Shown here: piece by piece, positions 17,522-26,080 of the stretch
Numbering within the stretch: the first letter of the stretch is position 1
How the letters are laid out: the number at the start of each line of letters is the position of its first letter
Assembly (NCBI GenBank): GCA_017961235.1
Contig: JAGCXQ010000011.1
Location: forward strand, 62,001 to 126,000
Reading direction: 5' to 3'
Length of the DNA stretch: 64,000 nt
Source of the DNA: Clostridiales bacterium
GTDB taxonomy: Bacteria > Bacillota > Clostridia > Saccharofermentanales > Saccharofermentanaceae
Program-made: the position numbers and the translations under genes
Notes under the pieces: generated by a model
Database searches by the model: none
What the model saw: the letters and a program-made list of their open reading frames with translations, nothing else
Told to the model about the DNA's origin: nothing

Positions 17522-18949
17522 ATGATCGATCAGAATGCTCCGGAATTTCTTCAGACAGCTAATAAATTCGGAATCAAGCTGGGACTTTCGAGGATGCAGT
17601 GTCTCCTCGGAAAGCTCGATCATCCCGAGAAAGATCTGAACTGTTTTCACATTGCCGGAACCAATGGAAAAGGTTCCGTTTCGTCATACTGCGCCTCGAT
17701 GCTTGCCTGGGACGGAAAACGAGTCGGGCTTTATACCTCGCCGTTTCTGGAGCGCTTTTCCGAGCGGATCCGCATCCTCGATGGAAGAGAAGGACTTCTT
17801 TCCTGGGGAAAAGATGATACGTATGGTGAGATCGATGGCGGCTCCCTGAAACGCCTTTCAGACCTTGTCGAGAGCAAGGTCAAAGAGATGCTGGAAGAAG
17901 GGGAAGAACACCCGACGGAATTTGAACTCGTCACCGCTGTAGCATTCTTATATTTTGCCGAGCAGCACTGTGATGCTGTCGTTCTGGAGACAGGACTCGG
18001 CGGACGTCTGGACTCGACAAATGTGATTGAAAAACCTTCCGCCTGCATTATCACCGCACTCGGATATGACCACACCGACAGACTTGGCGACACCCTCGGA
18101 AAGATCGCCGGGGAAAAAGGCGGCATCATCAAGGAAGGCGTCCCGGTATTCGCGATGGATACGCATCAGCGGGAAGTCCCAAACAGTGATGCGGAAGAAG
18201 CTGCGCAGGTCCTTGAAAATATAGCAAAAGAAAAGCATGCGGCGCTGACATGGCTTCGCAGAGACGAAGCCGTAAGGTCCAGCCAGAACCTCACGGGACA
18301 GTGCTTTTCGTTCAGAAATAAGAATTACCGCATCCGTATGCACGGCAGCTACCAGCTGGAGAATGCGTCGCTGGCGCTTCTTGCCATGGAGAAGTTCGTG
18401 TCGCAGGAAGCAAGACAGGAAGGGATCGCCCATGTGCTCTGGAAGGGCCGCCTCGAGGCGATCTGCCAGGATCCTCCGGTCATCCTTGACGGAGCGCATA
18501 ATCCGCAGGGCGTGACGTCGTTCGTGGCTTTTCTGGAGGAGATGGAAGTCCTTCAGAATGAAAACCCGTGCGAGGTGATCATGGGCGTGATGGCGGACAA
18601 GGATGTCACGAGGATGCTGGATATCCTTTCGAACCGCTGGTGTGTGCCTCTCGGACGGATCACGCTGGTAACTCCGAATCAGAAACGCGCCATGCCGGCC
18701 AGAGATCTTCGGAACGCATGGGACGAGGCACTGAGACGAAGCACGGAGTTTTACAATTTGGAATCGTGTATGTATAATGCTAGAGAAAAACTGATCGCTG
18801 TCGATGATGTCGAGACGGCATGCAGAAATGCTGTCGCCCGTGCGGTCAGAAATCACGCCCCGATCTACATGATCGGATCGCTCTACCTTCTCGGTGAGGC
18901 CAGAGGCGTGATCGAGGAAGAACTTCGGAGAAACCGTCTTCTTCGATAA
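17522..18949 (+). CDS. folC: Bifunctional folylpolyglutamate/dihydrofolate synthase
   Basis: The 475-residue protein is a Mur-ligase family enzyme that adds glutamate to folates. It shows H-I-A-G-T-N-G-K-G-S-V (P-loop, about residues 42-52), Y-T-S-P-F-L-E-R-F-S-E-R-I-R (omega-loop region), L-E-T-G-L-G-G-R-L-D-S-T-N, D-H-T-D-R-L-G-D-T-L-G-K-I-A-G-E-K-G-G-I-I-K and L-D-G-A-H-N-P-Q-G. The ATG at 17522 is 10 bases after the gtrA stop, with AAAGG upstream; the longer frame would overlap gtrA. The family is highly conserved, so the call is firm. Confidence 0.95.
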   Translation: MIDQNAPEFLQTANKFGIKLGLSRMQCLLGKLDHPEKDLNCFHIAGTNGKGSVSSYCASMLAWDGKRVGLYTSPFLERFSERIRILDGREGLLSWGKDDTYGEIDGGSLKRLSDLVESKVKEMLEEGEEHPTEFELVTAVAFLYFAEQHCDAVVLETGLGGRLDSTNVIEKPSACIITALGYDHTDRLGDTLGKIAGEKGGIIKEGVPVFAMDTHQREVPNSDAEEAAQVLENIAKEKHAALTWLRRDEAVRSSQNLTGQCFSFRNKNYRIRMHGSYQLENASLALLAMEKFVSQEARQEGIAHVLWKGRLEAICQDPPVILDGAHNPQGVTSFVAFLEEMEVLQNENPCEVIMGVMADKDVTRMLDILSNRWCVPLGRITLVTPNQKRAMPARDLRNAWDEALRRSTEFYNLESCMYNAREKLIAVDDVETACRNAVARAVRNHAPIYMIGSLYLLGEARGVIEEELRRNRLLR

Positions 18950-18976
18950 ATAAGGAAAAAGAACAGGATAGCGCAT

Positions 18977-20035
18977 ATGGATTGGAAAACTGCAGGAAAG
19001 ACCATACCGGAGATCACGACAAGGGACCTGGTAGTATTCCGTCTTCCACCGGAAGAATCGGAACAGCTGGCCCGTCAGTATAATCGCGCTCTTTCGAATA
19101 TGAATAGTGATGGCGCGGATGTGGCCATCATCTCCCTCAAAAAGATCATCACGGAATATCCGACATGGGGCGAGCCATCGCTTCTTTTCGGTATTTGTGT
19201 TGCCCAGTGCGAAGAGTATCACCGGGCGCTCAAGTGCTTCGAACATGCGCTGACATGCGGACTTCATTCCCAGCAGATGACAGAGCTCGCGCAGTATTGT
19301 CTGGCGCAGGCGAAGGTCGAGTATGAGCAGGCACAGGCAGTTGCGGAAGCGACGCCGGAAGAATCCCCGCTCAAGGCGCTTTCCTCGGCGATCACTCGCC
19401 AGGAGTCACCGATGGTGGCGGAAAGTGAGAACAGAGAGAGGATCCACGTACAGGCGCCGATTCTGATCAAGGCTCCGAAAAAGCCGAGAAAGAGAAGGAT
19501 CGCGACCGAGAAGGAGATCCGCGATGCGCTGGCACAGTCTACCTCATCGAATGGAGAGATCCCGGATGAGGCGATCAACGTGGAGTTCCCGAAGACTCCG
19601 GCAGAGAAGATGCGGATGACCGCGATCGCACTCGGTGTGATCGTCCTGATCGCCGGACTCGTTCTTCTTACGGTTTTCGTGATCCTCCCGGCGGTGAAGA
19701 AAGCCACTGCGAAGAGCAAGGACGCCGAGAAGGTCGAATTCCTCGAGAAGAAACTCGCGGAAAACGTAGGAGATCCGGAGATCGCAGCGATCATTGCCGA
19801 GTATAACAGTGCTTTTGCCGAAGAAGGCGATGTAGTGACTACCCCGGTGACGGTTGAGGAGACGCCAGCGGACGCTTCCGCAGAAAGTGAGACGGAACAG
19901 GCGACGGACACGACCCCGACAACTGAGTCTGTAGCGCAGACAGATACAGCCGCGGGAACTCAGGCAGAGACTGCTTCGGATACGCAGCCGGAAGGAACCT
20001 CGGATACACAGGCGGAGACCGCTTCGGAAACGTGA
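18977..20035 (+). CDS. TPR-containing single-pass membrane protein
   Basis: The 352-residue product has a cytoplasmic N-terminal part with two or three tetratricopeptide-like helix pairs (about residues 30-120, e.g. A-I-I-S-L-K-K-I-I-T-E-Y-P and H-R-A-L-K-C-F-E-H-A-L), a basic linker (K-K-P-R-K-R-R), a membrane helix (about 213-235) and an outer Thr/Ala/Glu-rich tail with near-repeats of S-D-T-Q-A-E-T-A-S. The topology resembles anti-sigma-like or cell-envelope scaffold proteins. I recognise no specific family. It lies between folC (27 bases) and thrC (55 bases) and is probably co-transcribed. A dispersed-motif copy at 19809 encodes S-A-F. Confidence 0.78.
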   Translation: MDWKTAGKTIPEITTRDLVVFRLPPEESEQLARQYNRALSNMNSDGADVAIISLKKIITEYPTWGEPSLLFGICVAQCEEYHRALKCFEHALTCGLHSQQMTELAQYCLAQAKVEYEQAQAVAEATPEESPLKALSSAITRQESPMVAESENRERIHVQAPILIKAPKKPRKRRIATEKEIRDALAQSTSSNGEIPDEAINVEFPKTPAEKMRMTAIALGVIVLIAGLVLLTVFVILPAVKKATAKSKDAEKVEFLEKKLAENVGDPEIAAIIAEYNSAFAEEGDVVTTPVTVEETPADASAESETEQATDTTPTTESVAQTDTAAGTQAETASDTQPEGTSDTQAETASET

Positions 20036-20090
20036 GCCGGAAGCATAAACACATAAAGATACGAGATATAAGTGAAGGAGATAACCATCC

Positions 20091-21596
20091 ATGATGTATA
20101 TCAGCACAAGAGGATACGATAAGAAATTTACTTCGGCGGAAGCCATCAAGCAGGGAATTGCCCCGGATGGCGGACTTTTCGTACCGGAGGAGATCCCGCA
20201 GCTCAGTAAGAGCGAGATCATGGCGATGACCGAGATGACCTACCCGGAGATCTCGGCAACAGTGCTCGCCAAGTATCTTACGGACTTTACCTATGACGAG
20301 CTTCTGGACTATACGACACAGGCGTACAGCGAAGAAAAGTTCGGTGAGAAGCCGGCTCCGCTGGTTCAGCTGAATAAGTATAACCCCAGAGAATATATCC
20401 TCGAACTGTGGCATGGCCCGACGGCGGCATTTAAGGATATGGCGCTGCAGCTCCTGCCGCACCTGATGACTGCATCTGCCAGAAAAACAGGCGAGAACAG
20501 AAAGATCTGCATCCTCACCGCGACATCCGGTGATACCGGAAAGGCTGCGCTTGAGGGCTTCAAGGATCTTCCGGGCACGGAAGTCATCGTATTTTATCCT
20601 TCCGAGGGTGTCTCCGAAGCGCAGAAGCGCCAAATGATCACCACTGAAGGAAACAACGTCCATGTTGTCGCTGTTAACGGCTGCTTCGATGATGCCCAGT
20701 CCGGCGTAAAGGCGATCTTCGGAGATCCGTCCGTGGCGGAGATCCTGAATGAGCAGGGCTGTGTCCTTTCTTCCGCGAACTCCATCAACTGGGGACGTCT
20801 GGTTCCGCAGATCGCATACTACGTGGCCTCTTACGTTGAGCTTCTGAAGTATGAGGAGTTCAACTTCGGTGAGAAGATGAATGTCGTTGTTCCGACCGGT
20901 AACTTCGGTAATATCCTTGCGGCATGGTTCGCCAAGAAGATGGGTATCCCGGTAAGAAAACTGATCTGCGCTTCTAATAAGAACAAGGTTCTTTCCGACT
21001 TCTTCCGAAGCGGTACTTACGACCGTAACCGTGAATTCTATAAGACTAATTCACCGTCCATGGATATTCTGATCAGCAGTAACCTTGAGAGACTTCTTTT
21101 CGAGGTGACAGACAAGGATGCCAAGAAGACCGCACAGTGGATGGAAGACCTGAAGACCAAGGGTGTTTATTCCGTAGATCCGGATACGCTAAAAGCACTG
21201 CAGATGACCTTTGTCGGCGGCTTTGCCGATGAGGCCGGTATCAGCAAGACCATAAGAGATGTCTATGACCGCTGCGATCATGTGGTAGATACACATACCG
21301 CTGTCGGATTTAATATCTATAACCGCTACTATCAGAGATCCGGAGACGAGACCAAGACAGTCTTCGTATCTACGGCAAGTCCTTTTAAATTCGCGCCTTC
21401 TGTTATGGATGCGCTGAATGGCGCCGGCTACAGCAACGGAAGATCCGATGAAGTGATCTCCAATGAGCTTTCCGAAGAGAGCGGACTTCCGATCCCGTAC
21501 GGCCTTAAGGACATCAACAAGAAGCCGGTGCTGCATAACCTTCTGATCGAGAAGGATCAGATGCGCCAGACTGTTCTTGATATGCTGAAAAAATGA
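20091..21596 (+). CDS. thrC: Threonine synthase
   Basis: The 501-residue PLP enzyme converts O-phosphohomoserine to threonine. It starts with the family signature Y-I-S-T-R-G and has G-I-A-P-D-G-G-L-F-V-P, the PLP-lysine motif H-G-P-T-A-A-F-K-D-M-A-L (Lys about 115), T-A-T-S-G-D-T-G-K-A-A, N-S-I-N-W-G-R-L-V-P-Q and V-P-T-G-N-F-G-N-I. Length fits the yeast/plant-like long form used by many Clostridia. GAAGGAG precedes the ATG. The last four bases overlap the next gene (ATGA). Confidence 0.95.
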   Translation: MMYISTRGYDKKFTSAEAIKQGIAPDGGLFVPEEIPQLSKSEIMAMTEMTYPEISATVLAKYLTDFTYDELLDYTTQAYSEEKFGEKPAPLVQLNKYNPREYILELWHGPTAAFKDMALQLLPHLMTASARKTGENRKICILTATSGDTGKAALEGFKDLPGTEVIVFYPSEGVSEAQKRQMITTEGNNVHVVAVNGCFDDAQSGVKAIFGDPSVAEILNEQGCVLSSANSINWGRLVPQIAYYVASYVELLKYEEFNFGEKMNVVVPTGNFGNILAAWFAKKMGIPVRKLICASNKNKVLSDFFRSGTYDRNREFYKTNSPSMDILISSNLERLLFEVTDKDAKKTAQWMEDLKTKGVYSVDPDTLKALQMTFVGGFADEAGISKTIRDVYDRCDHVVDTHTAVGFNIYNRYYQRSGDETKTVFVSTASPFKFAPSVMDALNGAGYSNGRSDEVISNELSEESGLPIPYGLKDINKKPVLHNLLIEKDQMRQTVLDMLKK

Positions 21597-23239
21597 TCGA
21601 TTGGGTGGAAATCAGACTTCGCTTGCTCCGTAAAAGCGAGTATATTTCGAATTTGAAGAAGAACTGGTTTCTTCCCGTATCGTCTGTTTTTTTCTTCCTG
21701 CTTTACGGAAGATCGTGGCTTTCCTATTACATTGGGATCCCGCTGGCTGTTCTTCTGGTAACATTCCTCTCCGCGATCACGCCGCCGCTTACGGAGAAAA
21801 TGAAAAAAATGCATTTTCTTCTCCGATGCTACAGCCTAATCAATTCGTTCGGAATATGCTGGGGATCTTTATATGTTTACCGATCTTTCGTCTTCCGCTG
21901 GGGCGGAAGCGGAGAACTTTTGAGGACGGCCTTTGCTCTTTTGGGTCTGCCGGCTGTCTATGTGGCGAACATCCTGTTCTGCGAAAAAATAACAGGGATC
22001 CTGAAAGATATCCTTTCTCCCGCCAAGATCAAAAGAACAGAGGTTCTTCTGTATGCGCTGGTGCTTCTGGTACTTTCCGGCTTTGTAGGATTCTTCTTTC
22101 TCAAGAGCCCTGCTTTCTATGCCACATCGAATCCGTTTGATGTGATCTATACCACTGATACCCCGTCGATGGTAAGACTGAATGCGTATGTTGTCCTGAA
22201 TTTCAGGGAGAACGATATACGCCAACCGCTCTTTTCCGTATTTGCGGCTCCTTTTTCCGGTGTGCCGAGCCTCTTGGGGTGCTTCACGCCGGATGTTTTC
22301 CGTGCATGGCTCCTGGACATTTTCCAGATCGCCATCCTGATGCTGACGAATGTGATGCTCGCGATCCGGCTGGAGTTAAGTAAGATCCAGCGGATCTGCT
22401 TCGTCCTGTTTTTCAGTTTTACACACACCTGCCTTTTGTTCTCGCTTCTGATGGAACAGTACATCATCGCATATTTCTTCCTGATCCTTGCGATCATCCT
22501 TCTTTGCGAGCAGAGGAAAGAGGCACGTCTGGCCACCTGCGCCGCCGGAGGCACACTCCTGACGAGCCTCGCGCTAACGCCGTTGCTTTTCCCGATGCTC
22601 AAGAGAAGAGATTTCCGGAAGGAAAAAGGAAAATACATAACCGGCTGGATCGCGGACATGTTCCGGACCGGCGTAGATTTTCTCCTTTTGGTTTTCCTGT
22701 TCAGCAGACTGGATGTTCTTCTCGACTCAGTCGATAACATGATGGTTCTAAGTAAATTCTCCGGAGAATCAGTAGGATTCATTAACCGTTTTCAGCAGTA
22801 CACTCATTTTGTCCGAAATCTATTCATCGCGCCCAATGCCGGTCCGGTCAAGGGAGAGTGGGACTCCTGGCAGCTCGATCCGATCAGCTCGATCAGTATC
22901 CTTGGGGTGATCGTCCTGATCATAACTGCGGTCTGCTTCCTGGTCACATGGAAAAACAAGATGTCCCGGATCGCCGGCGGATGGATACTCTTTTCCTTCG
23001 TTATCCTGATCATCATCGGCTGGGGAACTTCAGAAAACGGACTGGTCCTTTATTCCCTCTACTTTGGCTGGGCGTACTTCGTTCTTATTTTCCAGGCACT
23101 AAAAGCACTGGAAGAGAAACTGAAGTGCAGATTCATCATCCCGGTCTTTACGGCCGCGGCAGTGATCGCGATGCTTGTGGCAACGATTCCCGGGTTTATG
23201 GATATGATGGACTTTGCTGTGGGGGCATACCCCGGCTGA
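21593..23239 (+). CDS. Multi-spanning membrane protein, GT-C glycosyltransferase-like
   Basis: The 548-residue protein has about 12-13 predicted membrane helices. One long outer loop follows the helix near residue 170 and contains P-F-D-V-I-Y-T-T-D-T-P-S-M-V, with acidic residues placed as in the first loop of GT-C lipid-linked glycosyltransferases, and F-R-E-N-D-I-R-Q-P. That topology suggests a GT-C-like sugar transferase using a polyprenyl-phosphate sugar, but the resemblance is topological and I cannot name a family. It overlaps thrC by four bases (ATGA), so it is translationally coupled to it. The gene ends 51 bases before the convergent prenyltransferase. Confidence 0.7.
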   Translation: MIDWVEIRLRLLRKSEYISNLKKNWFLPVSSVFFFLLYGRSWLSYYIGIPLAVLLVTFLSAITPPLTEKMKKMHFLLRCYSLINSFGICWGSLYVYRSFVFRWGGSGELLRTAFALLGLPAVYVANILFCEKITGILKDILSPAKIKRTEVLLYALVLLVLSGFVGFFFLKSPAFYATSNPFDVIYTTDTPSMVRLNAYVVLNFRENDIRQPLFSVFAAPFSGVPSLLGCFTPDVFRAWLLDIFQIAILMLTNVMLAIRLELSKIQRICFVLFFSFTHTCLLFSLLMEQYIIAYFFLILAIILLCEQRKEARLATCAAGGTLLTSLALTPLLFPMLKRRDFRKEKGKYITGWIADMFRTGVDFLLLVFLFSRLDVLLDSVDNMMVLSKFSGESVGFINRFQQYTHFVRNLFIAPNAGPVKGEWDSWQLDPISSISILGVIVLIITAVCFLVTWKNKMSRIAGGWILFSFVILIIIGWGTSENGLVLYSLYFGWAYFVLIFQALKALEEKLKCRFIIPVFTAAAVIAMLVATIPGFMDMMDFAVGAYPG

Positions 23240-23258
23240 AAAAGCGGATAAAGAAACG

Positions 23259-23276
23259 TGGCAAGTGCTTTTGCCA
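23259..23276. terminator. Dispersed-motif hairpin between convergent genes
   Basis: TGGCAA (23259-23264) pairs with TTGCCA (23271-23276) around a six-base loop, and the whole hairpin is one copy of the motif GGCAAGTGCTTTTGCC. It lies between the convergent GT-C-like gene and the prenyltransferase gene. On the minus strand a T-rich tract follows closely, so it may end the prenyltransferase transcript. The stem is short. Confidence 0.4.
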
Positions 23277-23290
23277 AGGAAAAAACGATC

Positions 23291-24157
23291 TCATAAGACG
23301 TAAAGAAGCATCATCATAAAAGCCGCATAGGCAGTGCAAAGCAGGATAAGAACCTTGTCATGAAGCAGGACCTCGACCGGATCACCGTCGGAGGTCTCTT
23401 TTTCAATATCCATGCAGTAGCGGAGCGTGATGAACAGTACGATCGGTACACTGAGGACGACCTTGTTGCTGTGGTAGTGATCGATCGTCGAATCGCCGAC
23501 GCTCCACAGGGAATAGAAGACGACCGCCAGCGCGAGGCAGAGGTACATGCTCTTATCCAGAAAAGAAACGGTGTAGCCGGACAACACTGCGCGCGTCGAA
23601 CTGCTGTCGAGAGTTTTCAGTTCATTTCTCCGCTTGCCGAAGGAAAGGAAGAAAGAGAAACTGATCACAGTCAGAAGGAGCCAGTTCGATACGGCAATAT
23701 CCGTGATGATACCGCCTAATAGGACTCGGATAAAGAAGCCGGACACCAGGATCGCGACGTCCAGCAGCGGGATGTCCTTCAGCTTCCAGCTGTAGAGAAG
23801 ATTTAAGATGATATAGGCGGCAAGGAGTGAGAAGGCCTCGATGCTGAAGCGGAGACATATCAGGCATATTGCGAGGATCAGGCATATAACTGAGGTGATC
23901 ACGGCAGTCTTTACACTGATCCGCGCGGAAGCGATCGGACGGTCCTTTTTCTTCGGGTGGAGACGATCCTTCTCGCGGTCTCTGATGTCGTTGACGATAT
24001 AGACGAAGGACGAGGCGGCACAAAAAGCAAAGAACCCGATGGCGCCGGCGATCAGTTTGTCCGTATCCGTCATCTGTCCGCTAAAAGCGAGCGCGGCAAA
24101 GACGAGAAGGTTCTTCATATAGTGATGACAGCGAAGCATCTTCAGGAAATCTCTCAT
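23291..24157 (-). CDS. UbiA-type prenyltransferase, phosphoribosyl-decaprenyl-phosphate synthase-like
   Basis: The 288-residue integral membrane protein has about eight or nine helices and the UbiA-superfamily motif N-D-I-R-D-R-E-K-D (NDxxDxxxD), followed by H-P-K-K-K-D-R-P-I-A-S. The start R-C-H-H-Y-M-K-N-L-L-V-F-A-A and the second acidic region L-K-D-I-P-L-L-D-V resemble decaprenyl-phosphate phosphoribosyltransferase, which transfers phosphoribose from PRPP to a polyprenyl phosphate. The start at 24157 is chosen because the longer TTG frame (24223) would include the promoter; a GGGAG site lies about 12 bases upstream. The substrate assignment is inferred from motif similarity. Confidence 0.82.
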   Translation of the reverse strand: MRDFLKMLRCHHYMKNLLVFAALAFSGQMTDTDKLIAGAIGFFAFCAASSFVYIVNDIRDREKDRLHPKKKDRPIASARISVKTAVITSVICLILAICLICLRFSIEAFSLLAAYIILNLLYSWKLKDIPLLDVAILVSGFFIRVLLGGIITDIAVSNWLLLTVISFSFFLSFGKRRNELKTLDSSSTRAVLSGYTVSFLDKSMYLCLALAVVFYSLWSVGDSTIDHYHSNKVVLSVPIVLFITLRYCMDIEKETSDGDPVEVLLHDKVLILLCTAYAAFMMMLLYVL

Positions 24158-24193
24158 GTGCGCTTTTAGCTCCCTTGAAAAAGTATCTACTCT

Positions 24194-24223
24194 ATTATAA
24201 AGCGCAATCAAGGGAAAAGACAA
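24194..24223 (-). promoter_or_regulatory. Sigma-A promoter for the prenyltransferase gene
   Basis: On the minus strand TTGTCT (24223-24218) and a perfect TATAAT (24199-24194) are spaced by 18 bases. The element lies inside the upstream extension of the reading frame and so supports the shorter start at 24157. Confidence 0.6.
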
Positions 24224-24264
24224 ATGCCATCAAAGTGTATCTCATTAAAGCAAAATAAACCGGA

Positions 24265-24312
24265 AGAACACGTCAAATTTACCTTTGACGTGCTCTTTTG
24301 TCATAGTAGAAT
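24265..24312 (+). promoter_or_regulatory. Promoter with an inverted repeat over its -35 element
   Basis: TTGACG (24285-24290) and TAGAAT (24307-24312) are 16 bases apart and drive the zinc-ribbon gene at 24356. The -35 lies inside the right arm of an inverted repeat: CACGTCAAA (24269-24277) and TTTGACGTG (24284-24292), separated by 6 bases, with partial pairing extending to 24265-24296. The position fits a repressor operator. It could also fold as a hairpin, but there is no convincing T run. Confidence 0.6.
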
Positions 24313-24355
24313 AGAAATAGGGTTGAGAAATAAGGGTGGTAAAGGGGGGTGTATT

Positions 24356-25972
24356 ATGACACTGGTGAAAGTCCATACCTGTTCTAAGTGCGGTGGCACA
24401 CTGAAGGTAAATGACGAACTTCAGAAGTACGAATGTCCGTTCTGCGGCATCTCCTACGAATACGAGTATTTCCAGAAGAAAGTCATCCTCGAGATGGCAG
24501 AATCTTCTCTGCGCGCGGGAGACTTTCCTTTCGCGGAGAAGAGATACCTTTTCGCGCTGAAAAAACAGCCGCACGACCCGCGTCTGCTCCAGGGCCGTAT
24601 CTTAAGCCATGCCAGACTCGACAGAGTTGAGAAAACGCTGTCCATCCCTGATCTGATCGAAGTGGACTATCCGAATGTCGAGCGCGCGATGAATAATGCC
24701 GATGAGAATGCTTTTCCCGAAGATAAGGAATACTTCGAAACACTCCATGAAACTTTCCGGACGGCAGAAGACCTGGAAGGTATCAAGAAGAAAAGAAGCG
24801 AACTGGAAAGCAGGATCAAAGCCGATAAGGATACGATAGAAATCAGCGAGAGCAACGGGCTTCTGCAATCGATCCTGAGTACCATCGGCAATATTCTGCA
24901 TAGCCTGTTTTCCAAGCCGGATGATTCGGATCTGTACGCGCTCAAGTTATTATTTATCTTTTATGTTGTAATGCTCTTTGTGACCATGATTGCACTGGGG
25001 GACGAAACATTTCGCAGCATGTTCTGGGTATTTGTGGCGATGCTCCTGATCCCTCTGATCGTTGTTCTGATCCTGAATATACATCTGAGAAGAAAAGATA
25101 AGAAAACGAGAGAAGAAAACATCAGAGTCAATACGGCCGAACTGGAAAAGACGGTAAAAGAGGAGGCCGAGAAAGAGAAGGAACTTTCTGAGATCATTGA
25201 ACGTCTTGGGAAAATGGACCTGAGTAAATCAGAGGAGGAGTCCGAACCTTCTGACAAACAAAGTTATGAAGAGAATCTGAAGGAGATCGTGACGTGCCCG
25301 TCCTGCGACGGCGAGCTGATCGATAACCGATCCCGGGCTCTGTATGAGTGCCCGTTCTGCGGCCTGACATTCGATTATGAGTATGTGCGTCATGACCGTG
25401 TTCTCGACCAGGCGGAAAAAGCACTTCTGAATGAACTGTATCACGAAGCGGGCCTGTACTTCGCGCATGCGGAGGAGACACGTCCAAACGATTTCCGTGT
25501 GCTTCGCGGATATGTGCTCAGCGAGATGAAGGTTCCGAAGACACCCGCCATAAGGCTCGAATATAATCAGACGTCGGAAGGACTTGAGAACCTCCGAATG
25601 CGTGTGGATTCAGTTATTAAGAAAGCACAGCCGGGAGATAAGGAATACTTCGAGAAAATCTCCGAACTCGCCGATATTTACGAAGAGCAGCTGCGACTTC
25701 AGAGGATGGTCGAAGGACCTATGCAGAAGATCCATGAGATGCGCAGAAGAGAATTCTCGTATAAGACCCGCGGTCCCGTGACAAAACCAAATGGCGGGAA
25801 AACATGGAGTAAGACCTATCGCGTGCCCAAGGAAAAGCTTCCCGAGGAGAGAGAAACGGTCGAACTGGCCAATGAACAGAACCGGGCGCTGAAAACCCGC
25901 GTGCTCGAGATCAGGACCGCGATGGTCGAGATCGAAAAAGCACACGGGCTGCCAAAGGAACTATATATCTAG
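24356..25972 (+). CDS. Membrane protein with two duplicated zinc-ribbon/helical modules
   Basis: The 538-residue protein carries two related modules. Each has a zinc ribbon ending in Y-E-C-P-F-C-G-[IL]-[ST]-[YF]-[ED]-Y-E-Y (Cys pairs near residues 9/12 and 26/29, and near 311/314 and 330/333), then a TPR-like helical stretch (A-G-D-F-P-F-A-E-K-R-Y-L-F-A-L and L-Y-H-E-A-G-L-Y-F-A-H-A). Between them lie two membrane helices (about 197-240) and a coiled-coil-like charged region. Both zinc-ribbon modules should face the cytoplasm. The ATG at 24356 follows AAAGGGGGG. Function unknown; the duplication is the notable point. Confidence 0.82.
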   Translation: MTLVKVHTCSKCGGTLKVNDELQKYECPFCGISYEYEYFQKKVILEMAESSLRAGDFPFAEKRYLFALKKQPHDPRLLQGRILSHARLDRVEKTLSIPDLIEVDYPNVERAMNNADENAFPEDKEYFETLHETFRTAEDLEGIKKKRSELESRIKADKDTIEISESNGLLQSILSTIGNILHSLFSKPDDSDLYALKLLFIFYVVMLFVTMIALGDETFRSMFWVFVAMLLIPLIVVLILNIHLRRKDKKTREENIRVNTAELEKTVKEEAEKEKELSEIIERLGKMDLSKSEEESEPSDKQSYEENLKEIVTCPSCDGELIDNRSRALYECPFCGLTFDYEYVRHDRVLDQAEKALLNELYHEAGLYFAHAEETRPNDFRVLRGYVLSEMKVPKTPAIRLEYNQTSEGLENLRMRVDSVIKKAQPGDKEYFEKISELADIYEEQLRLQRMVEGPMQKIHEMRRREFSYKTRGPVTKPNGGKTWSKTYRVPKEKLPEERETVELANEQNRALKTRVLEIRTAMVEIEKAHGLPKELYI

Positions 25973-26006
25973 GAAAACAATCTCCCGGAGCGATTCCGCA
26001 TCCCAC

Positions 26007-26080
26007 GATAAAGAAAAACATCTTAACGGCGAGTTTTGCGTAAGCAAACTGTCTGAGCCGGAAAGATGTTTCTCTTTATC
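26007..26080. terminator. Long hairpin between convergent genes, overlapping the prfC stop
   Basis: An 18-bp arm at 26007-26024 pairs with 26063-26080 with a single mismatch on the plus strand (a G-U pair on the minus strand). The 38-base loop holds further inverted repeats (CGGC/GCCG and TTTGC/GCAAA). The right arm covers the prfC stop codon at 26076-26078. On the minus strand the distal arm is T-rich. It probably terminates prfC and may act in both directions. Confidence 0.7.

Noticed and set aside
24265..24299. The inverted repeat before the zinc-ribbon gene as a terminator
   Set aside because: It overlaps the -35 of a good promoter, lies between divergent genes and has only a short T run, so an operator reading fits better.
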